DNA from: Luteimonas kalidii
GTDB taxonomy: Bacteria; Pseudomonadota; Gammaproteobacteria; Xanthomonadales; Xanthomonadaceae
Assembly: GCF_029887935.1 (NCBI RefSeq)
Contig: NZ_JARXRO010000009.1
Location: forward strand, 172,820 to 236,819
Length of the DNA: 64,000 nucleotides
Direction: 5' to 3'
Each line of letters begins with the position of its first letter. Within the stretch, counting starts at the first letter, position 1. A model generated the notes under the pieces. That model was not told where the DNA came from. It did no database searches and saw only the letters and a program-made list of their open reading frames with translations. Positions 9,034-18,570 of this stretch are shown in pieces. The position numbers and the translations under genes are program-made.

Positions 9034-11061
9034 ATGCAGACCGATCAGATCCTGATCATCGCCATCCTCGCGTCCACCGTGGCCGCCTTCCTGTGGGGCC
9101 GGTGGCGCCACGACCTGGTCGCCGGCGGCGCGCTGATGGCCTGTGTGCTGGCCGGGGTGGTGGCACCGGAACAGGCGTTCGCCGGTTTCGGGCATCCGGC
9201 GGTGATCACCGTGGCCTGCGTGCTGGTGCTCAGTCGCGGCCTGCAGACGTCCGGCGCGGTGGATGCGCTGGCGCGCGTGGCGTTGCCGGCCAAGGCCGGT
9301 CCGATGCTGTCGATCGCCGCGCTCACCGCGCTGGCGGCGGTGCTGTCGGGCTTCATGAACAATGTCGGCGCGCTGGCGCTGCTGATGCCGGTGGCGCTGC
9401 AGATCGCGCGCAAGCGCAAGCTCGCGCCGGGCCAGGTGCTGATGCCGCTGGCGTTCGGCTCGATCCTGGGCGGCATGACCACGCTGATCGGCACGCCGCC
9501 GAACCTCATCGTGTCCGGCTACCGCGCATCGACCGGCGAGGCGCCGTTCGCGATGTTCGATTTCAGCCCGGTCGGCGTGGCGGTCGCGGGCGCGGGCGTC
9601 CTGCTGATCGTGCTGGGGGGCTGGAAGCTGGTGCCGGTGCGGCGCGAGGCGGCGGCCGAGGGCTTCGATCCCGGCGCGTACCTGACCGAGGTGCGCGTGC
9701 CCGAAGGCGCGCGCGCGGTGGGCAGGACCCTGTCCGAGATCGAGCGCTCGCTCGACCAGCACGATGCGCAGGTGCTGGGCATCGTGCAGGCCGAATTCCG
9801 GGTGCACGCGCCGCATCCCTCGCGTGTGGTGCGGGCCGGCGACGTGCTGGTGATCGAGGCCGATGCCGAGGCGCTGTCCAACCTGCTCTCCGAGCTGGGG
9901 CTGAAACTGGAGGAGGACGTGCCGCCGCCCCAGGACAGGGACGACACCGACGACGCCGACAGCGACGCGCCCGGTGACGCGCGCGGGGACCATGGCGCGC
10001 ACGCGCGTGACGAAGGCCGGGCGCCTGCGCCGGTCACCGTCACCGATTCCACGACGCGCCTGCGGGAGCGCCGCGGCGGCGACGCGGAGGCGGACCGGTC
10101 GCGCGACGTCCGGAGGGCGTCGGCGGAAGACGCGAACGACGAGGACGACGGCGCCGGGGACGACGACGGCCCCAGGGCCCGCGACCCCGGGCGCACGCCG
10201 CATGAGGAGATCGTGCTGCAGGAAATCGTGGTGCTGCCCGGCTCCGGACTGTCGGGCCGCTCGGCGACCGAACTCGACCTGCGCACCCACCACGGCATCA
10301 ACGTGCTCGCGATCTCGCGCGCCGGCATCCGTTCGCGGCGGCGACTGCGTTCGCAGCGCTTCCAGGAAGGCGACCTGCTGCTGGTGCAGGGCACGCAGGC
10401 CGCGATCTCCGGCTTCGCCGCCCAGTTCGGCGCGGTCCCGCTGGCCGAACGTGCGCTGCGCATGCCCGACCGGCGCAAGGCGATCACCGCCAGCCTGGTG
10501 CTGGCGGCCGCGATCGCACTCACCGCGTTCGGCCTGCTGCCCGCGGCGGTGGCGTTCGCGCTCGGCGTGGTGGCCTCGATGGCGCTGCGCACGGTGCCGC
10601 CGCGCGAGGTGTACGAGGCGGTGGACTGGCCGGTGATCGTGCTGCTGGCGGCGCTGATCCCGGTGGCCGGCGCAATGGAATCCACCGGCACCGCCGACCT
10701 GCTGGCGCGCGGGCTGTTCGACTCGGTGGCCCAGGGCCACCCGGTGCTCGGCCTGGTGCTGGTGATGGTGGTGACCATGACCCTGTCGGACCTGATGAAC
10801 AACGCCGCCACCGCCGCGGTGATGTGCCCGATCGCGGTGGGGGCCGCCACCACGCTCGGGGTCGATCCCGATCCCTACCTGATGGCGGTGGCCATCGGCG
10901 CCTCGTGCGCGTTCCTGACCCCGATCGGGCATCAGAACAACACCCTGATCCTCGGGCCCGGCGGCTTCCGCTTCAGCGACTACTGGCGGCTCGGATTGCC
11001 GGTGCAGCTGGTGGTGCTGGTGGTGTCGATCCCGCTGCTGCTGCGCGTGTGGCCGCTGTAG
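9034..11061 (+). CDS. SLC13-family permease with two TrkA-C domains
   Basis: A 675-residue transporter of the SLC13/ArsB (ion transporter) superfamily, probably moving an anion such as sulfate or a dicarboxylate with sodium. Two membrane halves carry the typical LSGFMNNVGALALLMP and LSDLMNNAATAAVMCP loops, with TLIGTPPNLIVSGY and FLTPIGHQNN following. Two RCK_C (TrkA-C) domains sit between them, one before and one after an unusual charged insert (about residues 303-390, rich in Asp, Arg and Gly). The ATG at 9034 fits the first helix. The glycosyltransferase gene starts 11 bp after the stop, so the two are probably cotranscribed. Confidence 0.93.
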   Translation: MQTDQILIIAILASTVAAFLWGRWRHDLVAGGALMACVLAGVVAPEQAFAGFGHPAVITVACVLVLSRGLQTSGAVDALARVALPAKAGPMLSIAALTALAAVLSGFMNNVGALALLMPVALQIARKRKLAPGQVLMPLAFGSILGGMTTLIGTPPNLIVSGYRASTGEAPFAMFDFSPVGVAVAGAGVLLIVLGGWKLVPVRREAAAEGFDPGAYLTEVRVPEGARAVGRTLSEIERSLDQHDAQVLGIVQAEFRVHAPHPSRVVRAGDVLVIEADAEALSNLLSELGLKLEEDVPPPQDRDDTDDADSDAPGDARGDHGAHARDEGRAPAPVTVTDSTTRLRERRGGDAEADRSRDVRRASAEDANDEDDGAGDDDGPRARDPGRTPHEEIVLQEIVVLPGSGLSGRSATELDLRTHHGINVLAISRAGIRSRRRLRSQRFQEGDLLLVQGTQAAISGFAAQFGAVPLAERALRMPDRRKAITASLVLAAAIALTAFGLLPAAVAFALGVVASMALRTVPPREVYEAVDWPVIVLLAALIPVAGAMESTGTADLLARGLFDSVAQGHPVLGLVLVMVVTMTLSDLMNNAATAAVMCPIAVGAATTLGVDPDPYLMAVAIGASCAFLTPIGHQNNTLILGPGGFRFSDYWRLGLPVQLVVLVVSIPLLLRVWPL

Positions 11062-11071
11062 CGCGGGAACG

Positions 11072-12271
11072 ATGAGGATCCTGCTGCTCACCTACGGCAC
11101 CGAGGGCGATACCCGCCCGCTGGCCGCGCTCGGTCACGCGCTGCGACAGGCCGGGCACGAGGCGCGCCTGCTGGCCGACGCCTCCGCGCTCGGCAGCGCG
11201 CAGGCCCTCGGCCTGCCCTGCGACGCACTGGCCGGCGACATCCGCGGCGCGATTGCCGCCGAGGGCGCGATGCGCGCAATCACCCGCAACCTGTCGGCGC
11301 TCACGCGTCGCCACACGGGCGACTGGCTGGCGCAGGCGATCGACGCAGGGCGTGGCTGCGACGCGGTGGTGGTGTCCGGGCTGGCCGCGTTCGCCGGACT
11401 GTCGGCGGCCGAGGCGCTGGGCGTGCCGGCGATCGGCGCGATGCTGATCCCGATCTCGCCCACGGCCGCGTTTCCCTCGCCGTTCCTGCCGCTGGCGCCG
11501 CCGCGCGCGTTCAACGCCGCCAGCCACCGGCTGTTCGGCCAGCTCAGCTGGCGGCTGTTCCGCGGCGCGACCAACCGCGCGCGCCGCGCCGCGGGCCTGC
11601 CGCCGCGCAGGCGACTGTGGACCGACCATCCGATGCTCTACGGCATCTCGCCCTCGCTCGTGCCGCCTCCGGCCGACTGGCCCGGCAACGCCCACGTGTG
11701 CGGGCAGTGGATTCCGCCGCTTGCGGCAACTTACACCCCCGATGCGGACCTGCTCGCCTTCCTCGACGCCGGCGAGCCGCCGGTCTACGTCGGCTTCGGC
11801 AGCATGGCCGGATTCGACGATGCACGCCTGGTGGAGGCGGTGGTCGGCGCGGTCGGCGGCAGACGCGCGCTGTTCCATCCGGGCTGGAGCGGGATCGATG
11901 CCACGCGGCTGCCCGGCAACTTCCATCCGGTCGGACACGTGCCGCACGACTGGCTGCTGCCGCGCACCGCGCTGGCGATCCACCACGGCGGTTCCGGCAC
12001 CACCCACTCGGCGTGTCGCGCCGGCATCCCTTCGGTGATCGTGCCCTTCGCCGGCGACCAGTTCTTCTGGAACGCGCGCCTGCGCCAGGCCGGGGTGATG
12101 CGCCACGCGCTCAGGGGCGGCACGATCACCGCAGCGCGCCTGTCCGAGGCGATCGACTTCGCCCGCGGCGAGGGCGCGCGTCGGCACGCCGCCCTGCTCG
12201 GTGCGCGCATGCAGCGCGAGCACGGCTGCGAAGCTGCGGTCGCGCTGGTGGAGCGCTACGCCACGGCGTAG
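11072..12271 (+). CDS. GT-B glycosyltransferase, UDP-glucosyltransferase type (GT1/GT28)
   Basis: A 399-residue glycosyltransferase. The N-terminus ILLLTYGTEGDTRPLAALGH is the usual acceptor-domain start. The C-terminal domain has GFGSMAG and IHHGGSGTTHSACRAGIPSV, the sugar-nucleotide-binding signature of sterol, lipid and macrolide glucosyltransferases, followed by PFAGDQFFWNARL. It is a cytoplasmic or membrane-associated enzyme; the acceptor cannot be told from the sequence. It directly follows the SLC13 permease gene. Confidence 0.9.
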   Translation: MRILLLTYGTEGDTRPLAALGHALRQAGHEARLLADASALGSAQALGLPCDALAGDIRGAIAAEGAMRAITRNLSALTRRHTGDWLAQAIDAGRGCDAVVVSGLAAFAGLSAAEALGVPAIGAMLIPISPTAAFPSPFLPLAPPRAFNAASHRLFGQLSWRLFRGATNRARRAAGLPPRRRLWTDHPMLYGISPSLVPPPADWPGNAHVCGQWIPPLAATYTPDADLLAFLDAGEPPVYVGFGSMAGFDDARLVEAVVGAVGGRRALFHPGWSGIDATRLPGNFHPVGHVPHDWLLPRTALAIHHGGSGTTHSACRAGIPSVIVPFAGDQFFWNARLRQAGVMRHALRGGTITAARLSEAIDFARGEGARRHAALLGARMQREHGCEAAVALVERYATA

Positions 12272-12412
12272 GGCGGCCGCCGCCGCCGGACTGGACGCGT
12301 GCGCGGGATCCGCCCGTCGCCGCTGCAGCCGCAAGGCTGCGACCGCGACGGCCACTTCACCCGTGCGCGCCTATACCTGCGCGTCCATCCGCGACACGCC
12401 CAGGGCCACCGC

Positions 12413-12931
12413 ATGTCAGACCACCAGGCACCCGCCACCGTCGCCCACGTCGATCTCGCGCGCTACATGGGCACCTGGTACGAGATCGCGCGCCTGCCGA
12501 TGCGCTTCGAACCCGAAGACGCCACCGACATCTCGGCCCACTACGACATCTCGGCCCACTACGCGCTGCAGGACGACGGCAAGGTGGCGGTCCGCAACCG
12601 GATGCGCCGCAACGGCGAAGTCGAAGAGACGACCGGCGAAGCGGACGCGGTGGACGAGAGCGGCAGCCGGCTGGAAGTGAGCTTCCTGCCGCAGGGCCTG
12701 CGCTGGATTCCGTTCACGAAGGGAGACTACTGGATCCTCGCGCTGGCGCCGGACTACAGCGTGTCGCTGGTGGGCAGCCCGGACCGCAAGTACCTGTGGC
12801 TGCTGTCGCGCACGCCCACGCTCGACGCCACCACGCGCGATCACTACCTCGCGATCGCCCGCCAGCGCGGTTTCGACCTGGCGGCGCTGATCCACACGCC
12901 GCACACCGGCGCGCCGGCCCGGGCGGAGTGA
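12413..12931 (+). CDS. blc: lipocalin family protein (Blc-like)
   Basis: A 172-residue bacterial lipocalin. The first conserved region reads YMGTWYEIARLP and the strand near the end reads KYLWLLSRTPTLD, both typical of Blc, which binds fatty acids or lysophospholipids. Unlike E. coli Blc there is no signal peptide or lipobox from the ATG at 12413; the upstream in-frame residues are Arg-rich and not a signal either. An exact 18-bp tandem duplication duplicates DISAHY within strand B. Confidence 0.85.
   Translation: MSDHQAPATVAHVDLARYMGTWYEIARLPMRFEPEDATDISAHYDISAHYALQDDGKVAVRNRMRRNGEVEETTGEADAVDESGSRLEVSFLPQGLRWIPFTKGDYWILALAPDYSVSLVGSPDRKYLWLLSRTPTLDATTRDHYLAIARQRGFDLAALIHTPHTGAPARAE
12527..12562 (+). 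repeat. 18-bp exact tandem duplication inside lipocalin gene
   Basis: GACATCTCGGCCCACTAC occurs twice in tandem (12527-12544 and 12545-12562). It keeps the reading frame and repeats six residues. Confidence 0.95.
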
Positions 12932-12970
12932 CGGGCCGCGCGGCAGGCGGCTGCGTCGCCCGGGTGCGGG

Positions 12971-13579
12971 CTACGGAACGGGCGCCGGTGCCGCGGCCAC
13001 GGGCGTGTCCACGGACGGATCGGGCACCCGTTCCGGTTCCGGCTCCGTCGCGGGCACGCCGGGTGCCGCCGGCGTCGCGAGCAGCGCGTTGAGCAGGCCG
13101 ATGGTCTCGGCCGCGGACGCCTCCGAATAACCGCGCCGGATCGCCGCCAGGCGCCCGGCCTGGTCGAAGACGAACATGTGCGGCACCGACGCGACCCCGA
13201 ACGCTTCGGACAGCCCGCCATCCCGATCGTGGGTCCAGGTCACCGGCGACTTGCGCAATGCGTGACGGACGCTGCGGTACTCGGGGACGCCTTCCTTGAA
13301 GTTCACCACCACCACACGCAGGCGATCTGTACCGACCTCGGCCTGCAGGTGGTCCAGCAGGGCGAACTGGCGCCGGCAGTAGCCGCACCACGACGCCCAG
13401 AAACTCACCACCACCACCTTGCCGGCGTGCGCGCTCACGCGCACCTGTTCGCCTTCGGGCGTGGTTCCCAGCAGGTCGACCGGTGCCGGCTCGCCCACCC
13501 TGGGCGACGCGGGCACCACGCCCGCCATGCACGACACCAGCAGGCCGATGGCCAGCCGCAGCTTCCAGTCAACGCGCAT
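12971..13579 (-). CDS. periplasmic TlpA-like thioredoxin
   Basis: A 202-residue protein with an N-terminal signal peptide (about residues 1-25) and one thioredoxin domain of the TlpA/ResA type. The redox motif WCGYC gives Cys65 and Cys68, and the cis-proline segment reads SVPHMFVFD. The last 35 residues are rich in Pro, Ala and Glu. It probably reduces disulfides of exported or cytochrome-maturation proteins in the periplasm. It converges on the lipocalin gene. Confidence 0.9.
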   Translation of the reverse strand: MRVDWKLRLAIGLLVSCMAGVVPASPRVGEPAPVDLLGTTPEGEQVRVSAHAGKVVVVSFWASWCGYCRRQFALLDHLQAEVGTDRLRVVVVNFKEGVPEYRSVRHALRKSPVTWTHDRDGGLSEAFGVASVPHMFVFDQAGRLAAIRRGYSEASAAETIGLLNALLATPAAPGVPATEPEPERVPDPSVDTPVAAAPAPVP

Positions 13580-13651
13580 GTCCCCATCCCCCGCGCGGCC
13601 CCGGCGCGCCAGCGGACGATCCCTCCGCGCGCGCCGTCCGTCAAGCGCCGG

Positions 13652-14203
13652 CTACTCCGCCGGCTCCGGCGCGCCCATGCTTCCCTTGCTGTACATGCCC
13701 GAGCGGTCGAAGCAACAGGCGCGGCGCATGCCGGAGGCGAGCTTGTCGCAAGCGGTGGCGATGCGCTTCACCCGCGTCTCGGCCTTCTTGCCCGAGGTGA
13801 TCCAGTGGATCCAGTCGCGCCGTGCGACCGCGGTAATGTCCTTCCACGTCGCCAGTGCGTCCGGATGCGCGGCCAGCGCGCGGCGCAGGTCCGCCGGCAC
13901 CGTCGGCTCGGGCTCGCGCGCGACCGGCGCGACCTCCAGCTCGACCGTGTCGCCGGCCCCGACGGCCGCGGCCTCCCACAGCGTCCTGTCGACCTTGAGC
14001 CAGTGGCTGCCCGCGCCGTCCGGCTCCAGCGTGGCCTGGAACGGCTGGCGTTCGAACGTGCCCTCGACGGTGACCATGCTGCGGGTGGGCAGCTTCGCGC
14101 TGGCCGCGGCGGGCAGCACCAGGAACCGCCACGCCGCGCCTTTCGGCTGCGCCGGACGCTGCAACGTCGCCTTGAAGCGGATGCCGGCGGTGGCCTTGCC
14201 CAT
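13652..14203 (-). CDS. DUF1905/YdeI (OmdA)-domain protein
   Basis: A 183-residue protein with an N-terminal DUF1905 beta-barrel domain (about 5-95, GIRFKATLQRP to DTVELEVAPV) and a YdeI/OmdA helical domain (about 100-160, LRRALAAHPDALATWKDITAVARRDWIHWI). Members are linked with bacteriocin or peptide resistance, but the activity is unknown. The ATG at 14203 was preferred because the upstream frame is a Gly/Arg-rich extension. It is divergent from htpG. Confidence 0.87.
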   Translation of the reverse strand: MGKATAGIRFKATLQRPAQPKGAAWRFLVLPAAASAKLPTRSMVTVEGTFERQPFQATLEPDGAGSHWLKVDRTLWEAAAVGAGDTVELEVAPVAREPEPTVPADLRRALAAHPDALATWKDITAVARRDWIHWITSGKKAETRVKRIATACDKLASGMRRACCFDRSGMYSKGSMGAPEPAE

Positions 14204-14367
14204 GCGCGGACGATAGCACCGGCCTGCGGCGCTCCGGAACGCGTTCCGCGGCTGCCCGGCGAGGGCAACCGGGCCGGTTCCGCCTCCGCCTCCGGTCCAC
14301 CCGCGCTTGAAATCGCCGCCGCCGCACGCATATCCGCGGCCTGCCTGGCCATGCAAGGGAAGGGTCC

Positions 14368-16269
14368 ATGACCGACGCCACCGCCACCGAAACCCGCAAG
14401 TTCGAAGCCGAAGTCGCCCAGGTGCTGCACCTGGTCACGCATTCGCTGTACTCGCACAAGGAGATCTTCCTGCGCGAGCTGATCTCCAACGCCTCCGACG
14501 CCTGCGACAAGCTGCGCTTCGAGGCCATCGCCAGCCCAGGGCTGCTGTCGGGCGACGCCGAGCTGCACATCGACGTCAGCTGGGACACGGCCGCGCGCAC
14601 CATCACCATCCGCGATACCGGCATCGGCATGAGCCGCGACGAAGTGGTGGCCAACATCGGCAGCATCGCCAGCTCCGGCACCCGCCGTTTCCTCGAAACC
14701 CTGGGCAGCGAGCAGAAGGCGGACGCGCGGCTGATCGGCCAGTTCGGCGTGGGCTTCTACTCCGCATTCGTAGTCGCCGACCGCGTCACCGTGCTCACCC
14801 GCCGCGCCGGCGAGGCCCCGGAGACCGGAGTGAAGTGGGAGAGCGACGGCCGCGGCGAGTACACGCTCGAACCCGCCACGCTCGACCAGCGCGGCACCAC
14901 GGTCGTGCTGCACCTGAAGGAGGGCGAGGACGAGTTCCTCGATGGCTGGAAGCTGCGCGCGCTGGTGCGCAAGTACTCCGACCACGTCGCCTTCCCGATC
15001 CGGATGCCCAGGGAGGCGCCCGCACAGGAAGACGGCGACGAGGCCGAAGCCGACGCCGCGCCGGAGTGGGAGACCGCGAACGACGCCTCCGCCCTGTGGA
15101 CCCGGCCCAGGAGCGAGATCAGCGACGAGGAATACCAGAACTTCTACAAGTCGCTCGGCCACGACTTCAACGACGCCGCGGCCTGGTCGCACAACCGGGT
15201 CGAAGGCAGCCAGAGCTTCACCACCCTGCTGTACCTGCCTTCGCAGCCGCCGTTCGACCTGATGATGGGCGGGCGCGACGAGCGCAAGGGGCTCAAGCTC
15301 TACATCAAGCGCGTCTTCATCATGGACGCGGCCGAGGAGCTGCTGCCCCACTACCTGCGCTTCGTGCGCGGCGTGGTGGATGCCGACGACCTGCCGCTCA
15401 ACGTCAGCCGCGAACTGCTGCAGCACAACCGCCAGCTCGAGCGCATCAGGGGCGCCTGCGTCAAGCGCGTGCTGGACCTGATCGAGAAACTCTCGCGCGA
15501 CGAGCCGGAGACGTTCGCCGCCTTCATCAAGGCCTTCGGCAACACGCTCAAGGAAGGCATCGTCGAGGACGCCGGCAATCGCGAGCGGATCGCGAAGCTG
15601 TTGCGCTTCGCGTCCACCAGGGGCGAAGGCGAGGCGCAGACGGTGTCGCTGGACGACTACGTCGGCCGCATGGCCGAAGGCCAGGATGCGATCTGGTACG
15701 TCACCGCCGACGGCTACCGCGCCGCGGCCGGCAGTCCGCAGCTGGAGGCCTTCCGCGCCCGCGGCATCGAAGTGCTGCTGATGTCCGATCGCATCGACGA
15801 GTGGATGCTCGGCCACCTGCGCGAATACGCCGGCAAGCCGCTGCGCCACGTCGCCAAGGGCGAGCTGCCGCTGGACGAGGCGGAGAAGGCGACGCAGGCC
15901 GAGGCCGCGCAGGCGGCAGCGCCCCTGATCGAGCGCATCAAGGCGCTGCTCGGCGAGCGGGTCGAGGACGTGCGCGTGTCGGCGCGACTGACCGACTCGC
16001 CCGCCTGCCTGGCGCTGGCCGAGTACGAGATGGCGCCGCACCTGGCGCGCCTGCTGCGCGAGGCCGGCCAGGACGTGCCGGGCAGCAAGCCTGTGCTGGA
16101 AGTGAATCCGCGCCACCCGCTGCTGCAGAAGCTGCTCGGCGAGCACGACGACGCACGCGCCGGCGACCTCGCCCACCTGCTGCTGGAACAGGCCGAACTC
16201 GCGGCCGGCGCCCCGCTTGTCGATCCGGCCGCCTTCGTGCAGCGCATGAACCGGCTGCTGGCGGGGTGA
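14368..16269 (+). CDS. htpG: molecular chaperone HtpG (Hsp90)
   Basis: A 633-residue cytosolic Hsp90. The ATPase domain has the expected motifs: [34 protein letters not shown] and [13 protein letters not shown]. The middle and dimerisation domains follow to a normal end. A charged segment at about residues 213-235 separates the first two domains. The start is the ATG at 14368. It is monocistronic, with a perfect hairpin 13 bp after the stop. Confidence 0.98.
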   Translation: MTDATATETRKFEAEVAQVLHLVTHSLYSHKEIFLRELISNASDACDKLRFEAIASPGLLSGDAELHIDVSWDTAARTITIRDTGIGMSRDEVVANIGSIASSGTRRFLETLGSEQKADARLIGQFGVGFYSAFVVADRVTVLTRRAGEAPETGVKWESDGRGEYTLEPATLDQRGTTVVLHLKEGEDEFLDGWKLRALVRKYSDHVAFPIRMPREAPAQEDGDEAEADAAPEWETANDASALWTRPRSEISDEEYQNFYKSLGHDFNDAAAWSHNRVEGSQSFTTLLYLPSQPPFDLMMGGRDERKGLKLYIKRVFIMDAAEELLPHYLRFVRGVVDADDLPLNVSRELLQHNRQLERIRGACVKRVLDLIEKLSRDEPETFAAFIKAFGNTLKEGIVEDAGNRERIAKLLRFASTRGEGEAQTVSLDDYVGRMAEGQDAIWYVTADGYRAAAGSPQLEAFRARGIEVLLMSDRIDEWMLGHLREYAGKPLRHVAKGELPLDEAEKATQAEAAQAAAPLIERIKALLGERVEDVRVSARLTDSPACLALAEYEMAPHLARLLREAGQDVPGSKPVLEVNPRHPLLQKLLGEHDDARAGDLAHLLLEQAELAAGAPLVDPAAFVQRMNRLLAG

Positions 16270-16281
16270 GGAACGGCCGCT

Positions 16282-16300
16282 CGCACGGCACTGCCGTGCG
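16282..16300. terminator. hairpin after htpG
   Basis: CGCACGGC and GCCGTGCG form a perfect 8-bp stem around a 3-nt loop just after the htpG stop. There is no T run, so it may protect the 3' end or end transcription with Rho's help. Confidence 0.5.
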
Positions 16301-16304
16301 GTCC

Positions 16305-16337
16305 GTAGCCCGGATAAGGCCGCAGGCCGCATCCGGG
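16305..16337 (+). repeat. REP element, type B
   Basis: Begins GTAGCCCGGATAAGGCCGCA and ends CATCCGGG; the arms CCCGGAT and ATCCGGG pair. The same element recurs at several intergenic sites in this window. The rest of 16338-16666 holds no gene; a small palindrome (ATCCACG, loop CTTC, CGTGGAT) lies at 16465-16482. Confidence 0.85.
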
Positions 16338-16666
16338 ATGATCCGACGCATCCCACCATGCGCGCGCCTGTGGCGCGCCCCCATCCGCCTCCGGCACCTT
16401 CCACTCGTGAAGGGCGCAATGCCCCGCAAGCGGCGGAAGGAACACACCCGCGCTGAAGTCGAAGATCCACGCTTCCGTGGATGCGGGGACGAGAAGACTC
16501 GCGCCGGGAATGCGGAGCGCTACGGGCACGCATCGGGAAGCAGGGATGCATGCCCCCGGAGGCGGGACCACGACACTCCCGGCTGGCAGGCCGCCATGGC
16601 GTGCCGCTCACGGCCTGCGCGAACGCGGCGCGCTATCGTTGCCGGATCCACGCTCCGGAGACTCGC

Positions 16667-17287
16667 ATGGCCCTGACCGGTTCCTGCACACGCGCCGCAT
16701 TCGCCGCCCCCCTGATCGGGGCGTCCTGCGTGCTCGTCCTGCTGCTGGCCGCCTGCGAAGCGCGTACGCAGGCGGTCGCGCCGGCGGACTCCGGACGCGC
16801 GCTGGATCCGTCCGAGTCCCCACAGGCGTCCGCCCCCGCACAGACGCCATCGCCTGCATCGGCGCCTGCGCCGTCGCCCGAAGGCGTCTACGCCATGGCG
16901 GCGCCGCTGGTCTCGGAGCTGCGCGTTGTGGCGCTGCCCGGACGGCCCGGCGAGTACCGCATCGAGGTGCACGGCGGCGGCGATCCGCGCGACGGCGCCG
17001 GCGTGGGCGCGGATTGCCGGGCGGTGGCGGAGGGGCCGCTGGCGGGCGATCGCATCGATGCCGCGCTGCAGCCGTTCGACAGCGACCTGGGCGGGCTCGA
17101 GGCCGGCGACCTGGTGGACGGCCCACGCGTCGAACTGCAGCTGCAGGGGGACACCGCCCGTCTGCAGGGGGCATTCGCACACTGCGCGATGGCGACCGTG
17201 ATGGCCGGCAGCTACCGGCGCACCGCGACACCGTCGCTGTTCCTGGACTGCCCGCCGCTGCCGGCCGCCTGCTGGAACCGTGACTGA
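16667..17287 (+). CDS. putative lipoprotein of unknown function
   Basis: A 206-residue protein with a lipoprotein signal: a hydrophobic stretch ending LLLAAC, lipidated Cys30. A Pro/Ala/Ser linker (about 45-72) leads to a beta-rich domain with four further cysteines that could make disulfides. I recognise no family. The ATG at 16667 places the signal peptide correctly; the longer frame upstream is in REP-adjacent noncoding DNA. Confidence 0.75.
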   Translation: MALTGSCTRAAFAAPLIGASCVLVLLLAACEARTQAVAPADSGRALDPSESPQASAPAQTPSPASAPAPSPEGVYAMAAPLVSELRVVALPGRPGEYRIEVHGGGDPRDGAGVGADCRAVAEGPLAGDRIDAALQPFDSDLGGLEAGDLVDGPRVELQLQGDTARLQGAFAHCAMATVMAGSYRRTATPSLFLDCPPLPAACWNRD

Positions 17288-17373
17288 GCGCACGCGCACT
17301 GGGGTCGCCCCGAGGATGTGAGTGGCCGCGCGCTGCGCTATTGCTGTCCGTCCACGCGTGCGGAACACGAGCC

Positions 17374-18432
17374 ATGGACAGCAGCAACGGCGTCGGCGGT
17401 ACGGGCAGTCGCGATTCCGCATCCGACGTGCAGGGCCATACGCAGGCCACGTCGGCCGGTGCCACCTCGCGGGCCTTCGATGCCCTCGACGCGACCGCGT
17501 TCGACAATCCCGCCGCGCAGCGCGCGGTCGCCGACGCGATCGCGAGCGGCACGCCGATCGGCCTGTCCGGTCCGGTGTGCTATTCGATGCAGCCGGGGCA
17601 GACGCTGCAGGACGTGGCGACGGCGTTCGGCACCACCGTGCGCGAGCTCGCCATCGCCAACGACATCGCCAACCCCGAGACGGTGCAGCCCGGGCAGACC
17701 ATCAGCGTCGCGCCGCCGGTCGACAAGCCGGAGATCGGGTCGCTGTCGGCGCAGTACGAAACCGGGAACCGCGGACCGGGGACCGTGTCGACCGGCCGCG
17801 GCGACATCGGCGGGGTGTCCTACGGCAGCTACCAGCTGTCGACCGCGGCCGGGCGGCCGCAGGAATTCCTCGCCACGGAAGGGGCGCAGTGGGCCGCCGA
17901 CTTCGCGGGACTGCGCGCCGGCACGCCGGCCTTCACCCAGGCCTGGCGCGACGTGGCCGCGCGCGAACCCGCCGCCTTCCAGCAGGCGCAGCACGACTAC
18001 ATCGAACGCACGCACTACGACCCGCAGGCCGCGCGCGTGGAGCAACGCACCACGGTGGCCGGCGTGGATGGCGGCATCGCCACCGCGGGCGTGGACCTGG
18101 CGCAGCATTCGCGCGCGCTGCAGAACGTGGCCTGGTCGACTGCGGTACAGCATGGCCCGCGCAGCAACATCATTGCCGACGCGGTGCGCGAGGTGCGCGC
18201 GGCGGGCGTGCAGGACTGGGATGCGGGTTTCGATCGCGCGGTGATCGACGCGGTCTACGACGAGCGCGGGCGGGTCGATGCCAACGGCGAGCTGGCGCAT
18301 TTCAGCAGCAATTCCGCGGCCGTCCAGCGCGGCGTGGCCGACCGGTTCGTCGACGAACGTGCGGACGCCATCGCGGCGCTGGATGCAGAGGATCGCGCGC
18401 TCGACGTCGCCCTGGGCCGGACCGATCCATAG
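17374..18432 (+). CDS. LysM protein with lysozyme-like domain
   Basis: A 352-residue protein. Residues about 67-115 are a LysM peptidoglycan-binding domain (CYSMQPGQTLQDVATAFG to VQPGQTISVAPP). After it comes a segment resembling lysozyme-like domains of phage-tail and secretion-system proteins (QYETGNRGPGTVSTGRGD, GGVSYGSYQLS, YIERTHYDP), with a plausible catalytic glutamate in YETG. There is no signal peptide, so it would need a specialised secretion route, a phage-like particle or lysis to reach cell wall. The start at 17374 is preferred over 17341. A terminator follows. Confidence 0.75.
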   Translation: MDSSNGVGGTGSRDSASDVQGHTQATSAGATSRAFDALDATAFDNPAAQRAVADAIASGTPIGLSGPVCYSMQPGQTLQDVATAFGTTVRELAIANDIANPETVQPGQTISVAPPVDKPEIGSLSAQYETGNRGPGTVSTGRGDIGGVSYGSYQLSTAAGRPQEFLATEGAQWAADFAGLRAGTPAFTQAWRDVAAREPAAFQQAQHDYIERTHYDPQAARVEQRTTVAGVDGGIATAGVDLAQHSRALQNVAWSTAVQHGPRSNIIADAVREVRAAGVQDWDAGFDRAVIDAVYDERGRVDANGELAHFSSNSAAVQRGVADRFVDERADAIAALDAEDRALDVALGRTDP

Positions 18433-18496
18433 TCCGGATCGCGGGATCGCGGATCGCCGCATAGCATCCGCGCGCGGGAAGAGGCCAGGACGCAAG

Positions 18497-18522
18497 AAAG
18501 CCCCGGTTCGCACCGGGGCTTT
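18497..18522. terminator. bidirectional rho-independent terminator
   Basis: AAAGCCCCGG and CCGGGGCTTT pair perfectly around a 6-nt loop. The flanking A and T runs serve both the LysM gene and the convergent DUF2383 gene. Confidence 0.9.
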
Positions 18523-18570
18523 GATCAGTCACGCATCGGCATCTTCGGTCAGCTTGCCGGCTTCATCCGA

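Noticed and set aside
17374-18432. Prophage lysis module
   Set aside because: No holin, spanin, tail or capsid genes surround the lysozyme-like gene.
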